Source: Shewanella putrefaciens (GTDB taxonomy: Bacteria; Pseudomonadota; Gammaproteobacteria; Enterobacterales; Shewanellaceae). From it: a stretch of 64,000 nucleotides of DNA. Position 1 is the first letter of the stretch. Each line of letters starts with the position of its first letter. Below are positions 39,408 through 47,446 of the stretch, piece by piece. The stretch spans positions 1,754,501 to 1,818,500 of the forward strand of contig NZ_CP066369.1 of assembly GCF_016406305.1 (NCBI RefSeq). The letters are read 5' to 3'. The notes beneath the pieces are model-generated. The model saw only the letters and a program-made list of their open reading frames with translations, was not told where the DNA came from and ran no database searches. The translations under genes were made by a program, and so were the position numbers.

Positions 39408-39533
39408 TGTTTCTAGCGAAAAGTGCGTTTATCACTCGCTCCGATTTCACTCTGACGTTACCGTTGATGAATGTTAAACTGCGGCCACTATTTTGAATCG
39501 ATTTACTTTGTTTATCTATTTGAGGATCACTTC

Positions 39534-40409
39534 ATGGCAAAAGTCGCATTTATTGGTTTAGGCGTTATGGGATATCCCATGGCGAGGCATTTACTGAACA
39601 AAGGCCATGAGGTCACTGTTTATAATCGCACTTTTGCCAAGGCGCAAACTTGGGTCGACACCTATGGCGGCCGCTGCTGCCCAACACCCAAAGAGGCGGC
39701 AATGGGCCAAGATATTGTGTTTACCTGTGTGGGCAATGATAACGATTTGCGTGAAGTGGTATTAGGTCGTGATGGCGCTATCCAGGGTATGGAAAAGGGC
39801 GCTGTGCTGGTTGACCATACTACGGCTTCGGCCGATGTCGCCCGTGAGCTACATAAAGTCTTAGCCGAAAAAGGTATTGATTTCCTCGATGCGCCTGTGT
39901 CTGGCGGTCAAGCGGGCGCCGAAAATGGTGTGTTGACTGTGATGGTTGGCGGCGATGAAGCGGTGTTTGCCCGGGTTAAACCCGTTATTGAAGCCTTTGC
40001 CCGCTGCGCAGAACGTTTAGGTGAAGTCGGTGCTGGGCAGTTAACTAAGATGGTGAATCAAATCTGTATTGCGGGTGTGGTGCAAGGGTTGGCGGAAGCA
40101 TTACAGTTTGCGCGCAAGGCGGGTCTTGATGGCGAGAAAGTGATTGAAGTGATCAGTAAAGGCGCGGCGCAGAGCTGGCAAATGGAAAATCGCTATAAAA
40201 CCATGTGGGGCCAAAGCTATGACTTTGGTTTTGCCGTCGATTGGATGCGTAAAGATTTAGGTATTACCCTAGAAGAAGCCCGCCGCAATGGTTCACACTT
40301 GCCATTGACCGCGTTAGTCGATCAATTCTATTCAGAAGTGCAGGGCATGGGCGGTAACCGTTGGGATACGTCTAGCCTGTTGGCTCGCTTAGAAAAATCA
40401 GCTAAATAA
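39534..40409 (+). CDS. NAD(P)-dependent beta-hydroxyacid dehydrogenase
   Basis: The ATG at 39534 has GAGGA seven bases upstream. The 291-residue protein has the Rossmann motif GLGVMG (8-13), the substrate motif DAPVSGGQAGAENG and the catalytic-lysine region GQLTKMVNQ of the 3-hydroxyisobutyrate/tartronate-semialdehyde reductase family. The exact substrate is not clear: no valine-degradation or glyoxylate genes are adjacent. Confidence 0.9.
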   Translation: MAKVAFIGLGVMGYPMARHLLNKGHEVTVYNRTFAKAQTWVDTYGGRCCPTPKEAAMGQDIVFTCVGNDNDLREVVLGRDGAIQGMEKGAVLVDHTTASADVARELHKVLAEKGIDFLDAPVSGGQAGAENGVLTVMVGGDEAVFARVKPVIEAFARCAERLGEVGAGQLTKMVNQICIAGVVQGLAEALQFARKAGLDGEKVIEVISKGAAQSWQMENRYKTMWGQSYDFGFAVDWMRKDLGITLEEARRNGSHLPLTALVDQFYSEVQGMGGNRWDTSSLLARLEKSAK

Positions 40410-40439
40410 GCCATCTTGTTTTAAGATTTCGTCTGTTAT

Positions 40440-40481
40440 AAAAATGCCCAGTTCTCATTGGTATCGAACTGGGCATTTTTG
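40440..40481. terminator. Bidirectional terminator
   Basis: AAAAATGCCCAGTTC pairs with GAACTGGGCATTTTT across an 11-base loop between two convergent genes, with A and T runs suited to both directions. Confidence 0.88.
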
Positions 40482-40513
40482 TTTATATCGTTTTTTGACT
40501 AGGATGTTTAACG

Positions 40514-41362
40514 CTAGTCTTGCCAGCGAATATGGGTCACTAAACTGTGGCTTTCACCTGGGGTGAGCACGACTTGATCTTCTAACACGTTGGCCGCTTC
40601 TAGGCAGACCATGGTCAGATAATCCTCTGGATTAAATCGGCCCAGGCGTTGTGACTTTTCAATCCATGGGTTCCATAATACCGCCGATTGGCTGTTTTCA
40701 CGGCTGACTTCGATTGTCCCCTGCGGCGTATGCAGTAACTGCACTGGGCCGAGATCGGTATAGACACGATCCGTTTCGCGATTAAACAGCACTTCATCCG
40801 TGGTTTGCGGATAAGGCCCCTCGGCAAATTCGATATATTTAGCGCCGCTAAAACCGCTGGCCTTGAGTTGGTGGATATCCTCAATCGGGAAATAGCTGTG
40901 CAGCGCTTGAGTAAGCGTTACGGTTTCATCGCCTAAGTTGGTATTCACAAGACTGATGCTCAGGGTGTCGCCTAGGGTAAATAACACGCTGACCTCAGTG
41001 TTATGCGGCCAATAGATTTTATCTTGCTCACTGATTTTTAAGCTAAAACGTAAATCCACTAACTGATTACGCATCTCTACCGATTCCAGCGCCCAAATAC
41101 GGGTACGGGCGAAACCGTGTTGGGGAAAGTTCGCTTCACTACTCATGCCAAACCAAGGCCAGCAGATGGGCACGCCGCCGCGGATCCCATTACCGGGTTG
41201 ATAATCGTCAGCCGATGAAACCCACAGCAAAGGTGGTTTACCTAGGGGTTGAAAATAGTCGATTTGCGCGCCCTGCAAAAAAATTCTTGCCTGACATAAC
41301 GCCGTATTCACTTCGACATAATCGAGCCCGTTGGCGTGCTTTTTAGTAGTGACAGAACCCAT
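40514..41362 (-). CDS. yeaD: D-hexose-6-phosphate mutarotase (YeaD family)
   Basis: The 282-residue aldose-epimerase-fold protein shows the YeaD landmarks: GGVPICWPWFG, PQHGFARTRIW with its catalytic-region histidine, LHSYFPIEDI and NPWIEKSQRLGRFNPEDY. It interconverts alpha and beta anomers of hexose 6-phosphates. It is a single gene. Confidence 0.92.
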   Translation of the reverse strand: MGSVTTKKHANGLDYVEVNTALCQARIFLQGAQIDYFQPLGKPPLLWVSSADDYQPGNGIRGGVPICWPWFGMSSEANFPQHGFARTRIWALESVEMRNQLVDLRFSLKISEQDKIYWPHNTEVSVLFTLGDTLSISLVNTNLGDETVTLTQALHSYFPIEDIHQLKASGFSGAKYIEFAEGPYPQTTDEVLFNRETDRVYTDLGPVQLLHTPQGTIEVSRENSQSAVLWNPWIEKSQRLGRFNPEDYLTMVCLEAANVLEDQVVLTPGESHSLVTHIRWQD

Positions 41363-41537
41363 AGTCGCAATATCCTTAACTCTGCTGCATATCAGAAAAA
41401 CAGGCAGTTAGCTTACAAAGTTTTCCGCGATAACATAAGGCTTTGTTGCGATCAATTTACGGTTTAGCTGTTCGATTGCGTAAACAAAAGTCACTTTCCT
41501 TGGGATCTAGTGCTTCCTTTTTCAACAAATTTAGCTA

Positions 41538-41554
41538 AAGTGGTCAGAGCACTA
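41538..41554. promoter_or_regulatory. FadR-like operator, distal copy
   Basis: AAGTGGTCAGAGCACTA matches the FadR consensus AACTGGTCNGACCAGTT at 12 of the 16 defined positions. It abuts a second, better copy and lies 55 bases before the acyl-CoA dehydrogenase ATG. Confidence 0.6.
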
Positions 41555-41571
41555 AAGTGGTCAGATCACTT
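41555..41571. promoter_or_regulatory. FadR-like operator, proximal copy
   Basis: AAGTGGTCAGATCACTT matches the FadR consensus at all but three defined positions and is nearly palindromic. It follows the first copy without a gap, so repressor dimers would sit about 1.6 helical turns apart. FadR releases DNA on binding long-chain acyl-CoA. Confidence 0.7.
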
Positions 41572-41608
41572 AGTTGAGTTGCAATCTAACAAGAAAAGGG
41601 AAGCGATT

Positions 41609-43399
41609 ATGCCAGTTTATCAAGCGCCGCTGCGCGACTATCAATTTATCCTCGATGAGATGTTACATATTTATCAGCAAGATGCACTTAAGGGGTTCGA
41701 TGAAATCGACCCAGATCTGGTTGATGCTATTCTGCAGGGGATGGCCGACTTTAGTACCGAAGTTATGTTACCGCTCAATAGTGTGGGCGATCTGCAGGGT
41801 TGTAAGTTGGTCGATGGTAAGGTGATGACGCCTGAGGGTTTTGATAACGCCTATCGGCAGTTTGTCGATAATGGCTGGCCGACGCTGACCTGCGATCCCG
41901 AATATGGCGGCCAAGGTTTGCCCGAAGTGGTGGGGATTTTTGCAACAGAAATGCAAACGGCAACCAACATGGCCTTTGCCATGTATCCTGGTTTGACCCA
42001 TGGCGCTTATGCCGCCATCCATGCCCACGGCAGTGATGCACTTAAGCAAAAATATTTGAGTAAACTGGTTAGCGGTGAATGGACAGGAACCATGAACTTG
42101 ACAGAGTCCCACGCCGGTACTGACTTAGCCTTATTACGCACGAAAGCCGTGCCAGTATCCGAAGGCGTTTTTGCGATTACCGGCGAGAAGATTTTTATCT
42201 CATCAGGCGATCACCAACTCACCGACAACATAGTACACCTCGTATTAGCCCGCTTGCCCGATGCGCCTGAAGGCGTGAAGGGCATATCCTTGTTCGCCGT
42301 GCCTAAAGTATTAGTGAATAGCGATGGTAGCCTTGGTGCGCCGAACACTTTATATGCCAGTGGCCTTGAACATAAGATGGGGATTCACGGTAACTCCACC
42401 TGTGTGATGGTATTTGAAGGGGCATTGGGCGAGCTTGTAGGCGAGCCACACCAAGGGCTGCGCGCCATGTTTACTATGATGAACCAAGCGCGTTTAGGGG
42501 TTGGCGTACAAGGGCTGGGAGTGTCTGAGATTGCCTATCAAAATGCGCTGGCCTATGCCAAAGACAGATTACAGAGCCGCGCCTTAAGCGGTGCCAAAGC
42601 TCCCGAAAAAGCTGCCGATCCGATTTTGGTTCACGGCGATGTGCGCCGTATGTTGCTGTCGCAAAAAGCCTTTAATGAGGGCGCAAGAGCCTTAGTTGGA
42701 CAACAAGCTTTGTGGCTAGATGAAGCTGAGCGCCATACCGATCCCGCCAAAGCCAAAGTTGCCTCCCAATTAGCGGCACTGTTTACACCCGTAGTGAAAG
42801 GTTTTATCACTAATCGCGGCTTTAATGCCTGTGTCGATGCGCAGCAAGTGTTTGGTGGACATGGTTATATCCATGAGTGGGGAATGGAGCAATTTGTGCG
42901 TGATAGCCGTATTGCACTGATTTATGAAGGCACTAACGGTATTCAGGCATTGGATTTAGTGGGCCGTAAGCTGCTTAGCGACCGCGGCGCGGCCATGCAG
43001 CAATGGTCAGCGTTAGTGACAGAGTTTATTAAGTCACATAGCACCAATGCGGCTATGCAACCTTACGTGAGTGGTTTAATGGACTGTGCGGGTGATTTGC
43101 AAAAGGCTAGCGGTTATTTAGCTGCACAAGCTGCGACCAATCCTGACATTATCGGCGCAGCGTCTATGGCATATCTGGAGTTGTTTGGGGTGACTGCGCT
43201 GGCGTGGATGTGGGCCAGAAGTGCCGCGGTGGCATTAGCGGCACTAGAGCAGGGCTCCGAAGAAACGGCGTTTTATCAGGCCAAATTGAAAACCGCCGAT
43301 TTTTATATGGCTTACTGGGCGGTGCAAGGTCGCAGTCTGCGTAAGCAAATTGAGCAGGCGAGTGAGATGCTAACATCGCTTGATGAAAGTATTTTTTAA
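41609..43399 (+). CDS. Acyl-CoA dehydrogenase with C-terminal extension domain
   Basis: The ATG at 41609 is preceded by AAAAGGGAAG; an open frame from 41510 covers the operators and is not coding. The 596-residue protein has the dehydrogenase core (TMNLTESHAGTDLALLRT for FAD/substrate binding, the catalytic glutamate in IYEGTNGIQALDLVGRK) and the extra C-terminal domain found in the ~600-residue class. It should catalyse the first step of beta-oxidation. The operators upstream imply induction by fatty acids. Confidence 0.92.
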   Translation: MPVYQAPLRDYQFILDEMLHIYQQDALKGFDEIDPDLVDAILQGMADFSTEVMLPLNSVGDLQGCKLVDGKVMTPEGFDNAYRQFVDNGWPTLTCDPEYGGQGLPEVVGIFATEMQTATNMAFAMYPGLTHGAYAAIHAHGSDALKQKYLSKLVSGEWTGTMNLTESHAGTDLALLRTKAVPVSEGVFAITGEKIFISSGDHQLTDNIVHLVLARLPDAPEGVKGISLFAVPKVLVNSDGSLGAPNTLYASGLEHKMGIHGNSTCVMVFEGALGELVGEPHQGLRAMFTMMNQARLGVGVQGLGVSEIAYQNALAYAKDRLQSRALSGAKAPEKAADPILVHGDVRRMLLSQKAFNEGARALVGQQALWLDEAERHTDPAKAKVASQLAALFTPVVKGFITNRGFNACVDAQQVFGGHGYIHEWGMEQFVRDSRIALIYEGTNGIQALDLVGRKLLSDRGAAMQQWSALVTEFIKSHSTNAAMQPYVSGLMDCAGDLQKASGYLAAQAATNPDIIGAASMAYLELFGVTALAWMWARSAAVALAALEQGSEETAFYQAKLKTADFYMAYWAVQGRSLRKQIEQASEMLTSLDESIF

Positions 43400-43423
43400 C
43401 TTAGCTTTGTTAAAACATCTTCA

Positions 43424-43452
43424 GAGCCAGCATTAGCATGCTGGCTTTTTTA
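43424..43452 (+). terminator. Terminator of the acyl-CoA dehydrogenase gene
   Basis: GCCAGCAT pairs with ATGCTGGC over a four-base loop and is followed by TTTTTTA. Confidence 0.88.
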
Positions 43453-43592
43453 TTGAGGGCTTTACAGGTTGTTTTATTGAGAGTTTCACTGGCTTTATAT
43501 AGAAAAGGGAGTGATTTATCCGTGGCGAGAATGGAGCCGCTAAGGCTAACCCTGTCTTTACAATTGTAAAAAAATCCCGTGCATGTAAATTT

Positions 43593-43611
43593 AAATGAGA
43601 ATTATTGTCAT
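43593..43611 (+). promoter_or_regulatory. Fur box of the TonB-dependent receptor gene
   Basis: AAATGAGAATTATTGTCAT is a close match to the 19-base Fur consensus (GATAATGATAATCATTATC), with the characteristic GAnAAT / ATTnTC core. It lies 67 bases before the chosen start codon, implying iron repression. Confidence 0.8.
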
Positions 43612-43678
43612 CTTCGCGTCAAACTTTATAATGACGACCCATTTAATATGACAAGGGTAAACCGAAGGTTTGCTCAAT

Positions 43679-45907
43679 ATGCCGGGGTATTTTGTGAAAT
43701 CTCGTTTCGCCTATTCATTAATCGCACTCGCTTTAGTTCAACACTCTTGGGTGTTTGCCACTGAAAAACCATCAAAAAGTGACATCGACCCTAGCTCGGA
43801 TACGGTTCTGTCTGATGTTATTCCTGCAGATGATGCCTCTGAACCTGACGCTAAGTTAGTGACGCCTGAACGCATTGCTGTCCATGGCCGCGCAATGCAA
43901 ATGTACGTCGATAAAGAAACCACGGTTGGCACTAAGACGGCCATTAATGTGATGGAATTGCCGCAGTCGGTGCAAGTGCTGACCGAGCAGTTAATCGTTG
44001 ACCAAGCGGCGCGCAATATTACCGATTTATACCGCTCAATCGCGGGCGTGAGTGAGTTTAGTTATTCCGGCGTGACCTTTCGTGGTTTTCGCGACGATGC
44101 CAACGTGTTTTATGATGGGGTAAGGGGTGACCCTTATTCGGGATTTTCTGTGCCGCAACTCTTTAATGTGCAGCGGGTTGAAGTGTTAAAAGGCCCTGCA
44201 TCGGCACTCTATGGCGGCGGTGAACCCGGCGGCATGATCAACTATGTCACTAAAAAACCGACCTTTGTCGAGAGCAAGGAGCTGACATTAAGCACGGGCA
44301 GCGAGGATATGATGGGGGGCTCGCTGGATTTAACTGGCGGTCTTACTCAAAATCTCGCCTATCGCTTTGGCGCCTACTATCAACAGGAAGATAGCTTTCG
44401 CAATAATGCCGATAGCCAAAATGCCGAAGTTGCGGGTGGGTTACTCTACGAAATTAGTGATGATACTAAGCTCACCACCACCTTCGATATTATTAAGCAG
44501 GATTTAGGTGGCAATCGGCTACGCGGCGTGCCAGTGGATGATGCGGGCAATTTCCTTGTAGCTCCATCCTATAATGCCAATGAGAAGAGTGACTTCCAGA
44601 AGATGGATGCGCTGGTGCTGCAAGCGATTCTCGATCATCAATTTACCGATAACTTCTCGGTCAAGACCCAGGTCCGCTATCTGAATAATGATTCGGATCA
44701 GCAATACCATGAATCGAGGGGTTGGGTCGATGTAAATGGTGATGGTAAAGCCAATAGTGCAGATGGCACCATTAAGCGAGAATACCGCGTACAATCAAGG
44801 GCTAATGATGAAATCAGTTTAACTAATGATTTTGTCTACGCATTCGATGCCTTAGGTTTTGAACATGAATTCCTGTTCGGCGGCGACTATCACTATGTGG
44901 AAACCGAATACAGTTACAAGCTGGCGACTGATAAAACAGGTGTCGGCAACCTGAATATTTTTGACCTTAATTATGGTGAAACTGACCCAAGTACTTACAC
45001 ACTGCAAGACAAAAATACCGATGGCACTCGCGCTAACCGCTATGGCATTTATGTACAGGAACATCTGCACTTTAATGAGCAGTGGTCATTGATTGCCGGT
45101 CTGCGTTTCAGCCAGTTTGATGATTATGATAAAAAGACCGGTTTCTCCTTCAGCGACAATGCGATAACGCCAAGGGCTGGGCTTAATTATCGCCCAATCG
45201 ATTCAATGTCCTTTTATTTGAATTACTCAGAGAGCTTTAATCCAGCATCCTTAACCGATCAAGCACAAGATATTGCTGACGGTTTCCTCGATCCTGAAAC
45301 GGGTAATCAAATTGAACTTGGGATGAAAAATGAATGGCTTGATGGCCAGTTTATGACTACGCTCGCTGTGTATCGCATTGAAAAGCAAAATGTTGCCCAA
45401 GCCAATCCATTAGATGCAGGCGATGACGATGGTATTCCCGCTTTGCTTAATTTGGGTGAAGTGCGCAGTCAAGGCCTCGAATGGACGCTGGTGGGGGATT
45501 TAACCGATAACCTGACTGTCACGGCAAACTATGCCTATAACGAGACCGAAGTGATTAAAGGGGTAACGAACGACAGTTTAACCAATACCTTTGATAGTAA
45601 ACATTTTGCCAATGCGCCGCGTCATCAAGCGGGGATATGGACCCGTTACGATATCAATGCACTCGATTCGGCGATTGCCTTTGGCATGGATTACGTGGGC
45701 GAGCAGTTCAGCCTCGATGGCCAAACGGTGAAGGCCCATACGATTTTTGATATGAGCTGGACGACCCAATGGGACCAAACTCAAGTGCGCTTAAATCTTA
45801 AAAATATCTTCGACAAAGAATATGCCGTCAGTGGTTTTAGCGAACGTAATGGCCATTTCCCCGGTGAGCCGCGCAACATCACGCTTGAACTGAGTCATAA
45901 GTTTTAA
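43679..45907 (+). CDS. TonB-dependent siderophore receptor
   Basis: About 742 residues (ATG at 43679; TTG at 43670 and GTG at 43691 are alternatives). A signal peptide (KSRFAYSLIALALVQHSWVFA) is followed by the plug domain with MELPQSVQVLTEQLI, VTFRGF and ALYGGGEPGGMINYVTKKP, then a 22-strand barrel ending PGEPRNITLELSHKF with a C-terminal aromatic residue. The subclass is the FpvA/FhuE-like siderophore type. The ligand is unknown. The Fur box supports a role in ferric-siderophore uptake. No biosynthesis genes are nearby. Confidence 0.93.
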   Translation: MPGYFVKSRFAYSLIALALVQHSWVFATEKPSKSDIDPSSDTVLSDVIPADDASEPDAKLVTPERIAVHGRAMQMYVDKETTVGTKTAINVMELPQSVQVLTEQLIVDQAARNITDLYRSIAGVSEFSYSGVTFRGFRDDANVFYDGVRGDPYSGFSVPQLFNVQRVEVLKGPASALYGGGEPGGMINYVTKKPTFVESKELTLSTGSEDMMGGSLDLTGGLTQNLAYRFGAYYQQEDSFRNNADSQNAEVAGGLLYEISDDTKLTTTFDIIKQDLGGNRLRGVPVDDAGNFLVAPSYNANEKSDFQKMDALVLQAILDHQFTDNFSVKTQVRYLNNDSDQQYHESRGWVDVNGDGKANSADGTIKREYRVQSRANDEISLTNDFVYAFDALGFEHEFLFGGDYHYVETEYSYKLATDKTGVGNLNIFDLNYGETDPSTYTLQDKNTDGTRANRYGIYVQEHLHFNEQWSLIAGLRFSQFDDYDKKTGFSFSDNAITPRAGLNYRPIDSMSFYLNYSESFNPASLTDQAQDIADGFLDPETGNQIELGMKNEWLDGQFMTTLAVYRIEKQNVAQANPLDAGDDDGIPALLNLGEVRSQGLEWTLVGDLTDNLTVTANYAYNETEVIKGVTNDSLTNTFDSKHFANAPRHQAGIWTRYDINALDSAIAFGMDYVGEQFSLDGQTVKAHTIFDMSWTTQWDQTQVRLNLKNIFDKEYAVSGFSERNGHFPGEPRNITLELSHKF

Positions 45908-46041
45908 TGCATTGATGTGCAAAGAGCTTGTTTGTTAAGGATGATGAACAAGCTTGAGCGAATCGGTCAATCTTGCGCGTATAATCGCCGTAGCTCTCTG
46001 TCAGTATTCGTGCCTTTAGCATGGATTAACCTTGTGTGGCT

Positions 46042-46076
46042 TATCATCTTAATAGTGTTTATCTATTAAGATGATA
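46042..46076. repeat. Perfect inverted repeat with 14-base arms
   Basis: TATCATCTTAATAG and CTATTAAGATGATA are exact complements around a seven-base spacer (TGTTTAT). It lies 135 bases after the TonB receptor stop and 74 bases before the patatin start. It could terminate the receptor mRNA or be an operator; no T run follows. Confidence 0.85.
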
Positions 46077-46149
46077 GCTTCTATCCGTTATCCTTTCTCA
46101 TGCAGCTTGTTTAGACTCGCCTTATATGAATTATTCGATAAGGTTTCCT

Positions 46150-47262
46150 ATGCACGCCGTCAGTCACTTCGCCTCCAAATACGCTCAAGCTAACGCTAGC
46201 CCACAGGTAGCCCTGATCGCAGAAGGTGGTGGTCAGCGCGGAATTTTCACCGCAGGCGTGCTCGATGCTTGGCTCGATGGCGGATTCGATCCCTTTGATT
46301 TATTTATCGGCACGTCGGCAGGTTCGCAAAATTTAACCAGCTTTTTAGCTAGACAAAAGGGTTATGCCAAACGCTTGATCCGCGGTTTATCACGCCATAA
46401 ACGCTTCTATCGACTCGGTCGCGGGTTAGTCGGCGGTAACGTGGTCGATTTAGATTGGTATTTTGAGCAGACTCGACAGGGGATGTTTAAATTAGATCTT
46501 AACGCGGCGACAGCCTCACTCGGTCATCGGCAGTTACTGATCACCACTACGAATGCCAGTGATCGCAAGGGTTATTTTTTAAGTCCAAGCAGTAAAAGCC
46601 AGTGGCGCGAATTGCTTAAAGCTTCTAGCGCATTACCATTTCTGTATAAACAAGGGGTGAAACTCACGCCTTGGCTGAGTGATAACGCCTGTAATAGTGA
46701 CAAGGCCTGTAATAACGGCGCGGCTAATCACAGCGAAGCATTAAGCGAAGATATCGATAGTGATTTTTATCTCGACGGCGGTTTAGCGGCGCCTTTACCT
46801 GTGCGTGAGGCCTATCGTCGTGGTGCCCGCAAAATTGTGGTGATCCGTACTGTGAGTGAGGATTTTCAGGCGCAATCGGCATGGGTTCACAAATTAAAAT
46901 CTTGGATTTGTGTTTCTGGCTTTTGTCCGAAAACCATAGATTACTTAGTGCAGCACGAACAAGCCTATCAGGAAGAATTGGCGTTTATCGCTAATCCGCC
47001 AGAGGATGTGGAGATAGTGCAGATTTTTGCCGCTGAAAATTTGCAGAGTAAATTGCTGGGCAGTACCGATGCGGATTTACGCCATGATTACCATGCTGGG
47101 CTGAGTGCTGGAAAGCAGTTTTTAACCCAAGATCCGATGGCGTTGACGCAGAGTAATGCTTATTTTCAAACTCAACATACTAACGTTCACACTCAAACCC
47201 ACATTCAAGCTCACTCTCAAGTTAACTCTCAAATCCAGCCATTCAGTGCGCTGTCGGCCTAG
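46150..47262 (+). CDS. Patatin-like phospholipase
   Basis: The ATG at 46150 has AAGG six bases upstream; one at 46126 has none. The 370-residue protein has the oxyanion motif GGGQRG (26-31), the nucleophile elbow GTSAG (54-58, S56) and DGGLAAPLP with the catalytic aspartate. It resembles the YjjU group of patatins. The last ~30 residues are a Gln/His/Thr-rich repeat-like tail not expected for the family, and a CNSDKACNNGAANHSEALS insertion precedes the DGG motif. Confidence 0.9.
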   Translation: MHAVSHFASKYAQANASPQVALIAEGGGQRGIFTAGVLDAWLDGGFDPFDLFIGTSAGSQNLTSFLARQKGYAKRLIRGLSRHKRFYRLGRGLVGGNVVDLDWYFEQTRQGMFKLDLNAATASLGHRQLLITTTNASDRKGYFLSPSSKSQWRELLKASSALPFLYKQGVKLTPWLSDNACNSDKACNNGAANHSEALSEDIDSDFYLDGGLAAPLPVREAYRRGARKIVVIRTVSEDFQAQSAWVHKLKSWICVSGFCPKTIDYLVQHEQAYQEELAFIANPPEDVEIVQIFAAENLQSKLLGSTDADLRHDYHAGLSAGKQFLTQDPMALTQSNAYFQTQHTNVHTQTHIQAHSQVNSQIQPFSALSA

Positions 47263-47329
47263 TTTGGTATTTTAGCTAAGTCACCATTTTGCACGTGAGT
47301 AAGCAATAAAAGTAAAAAGCATCAAAATA

Positions 47330-47355
47330 CCAGTGCCACCCTAGGGTGGCGCTGG
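47330..47355. terminator. Hairpin between convergent patatin and asnB genes
   Basis: CCAGTGCCACC and GGTGGCGCTGG pair with one mismatch over a short CTAG-centred loop. No strong T run is next to it. Confidence 0.5.
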
Positions 47356-47364
47356 TGGTTGGCT

Positions 47365-47425
47365 GTATCAATCTAGTTAATTAACTTAGCTCATCAATCT
47401 AGCTCATCAACCTAGTTTATTAACC
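47365..47425. repeat. Short imperfect tandem repeat downstream of asnB
   Basis: The unit AGCTCATCAATCT occurs twice in a row with one change, flanked by looser copies (ATCAATCTAGTT, AGTTTATTAACC). It is non-coding. Confidence 0.6.
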
Positions 47426-47446
47426 AAGTCCTTCAATGTTAGACCA

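Noticed and set aside
41510..41608. N-terminal extension of the acyl-CoA dehydrogenase
   Set aside because: It is encoded by the FadR-like operators; the ATG at 41609 has the ribosome binding site and family start.
47365..47425. Tandem repeat as a CRISPR-like array
   Set aside because: Units are only ~13 bases, directly adjacent and without spacers; no cas genes are present.
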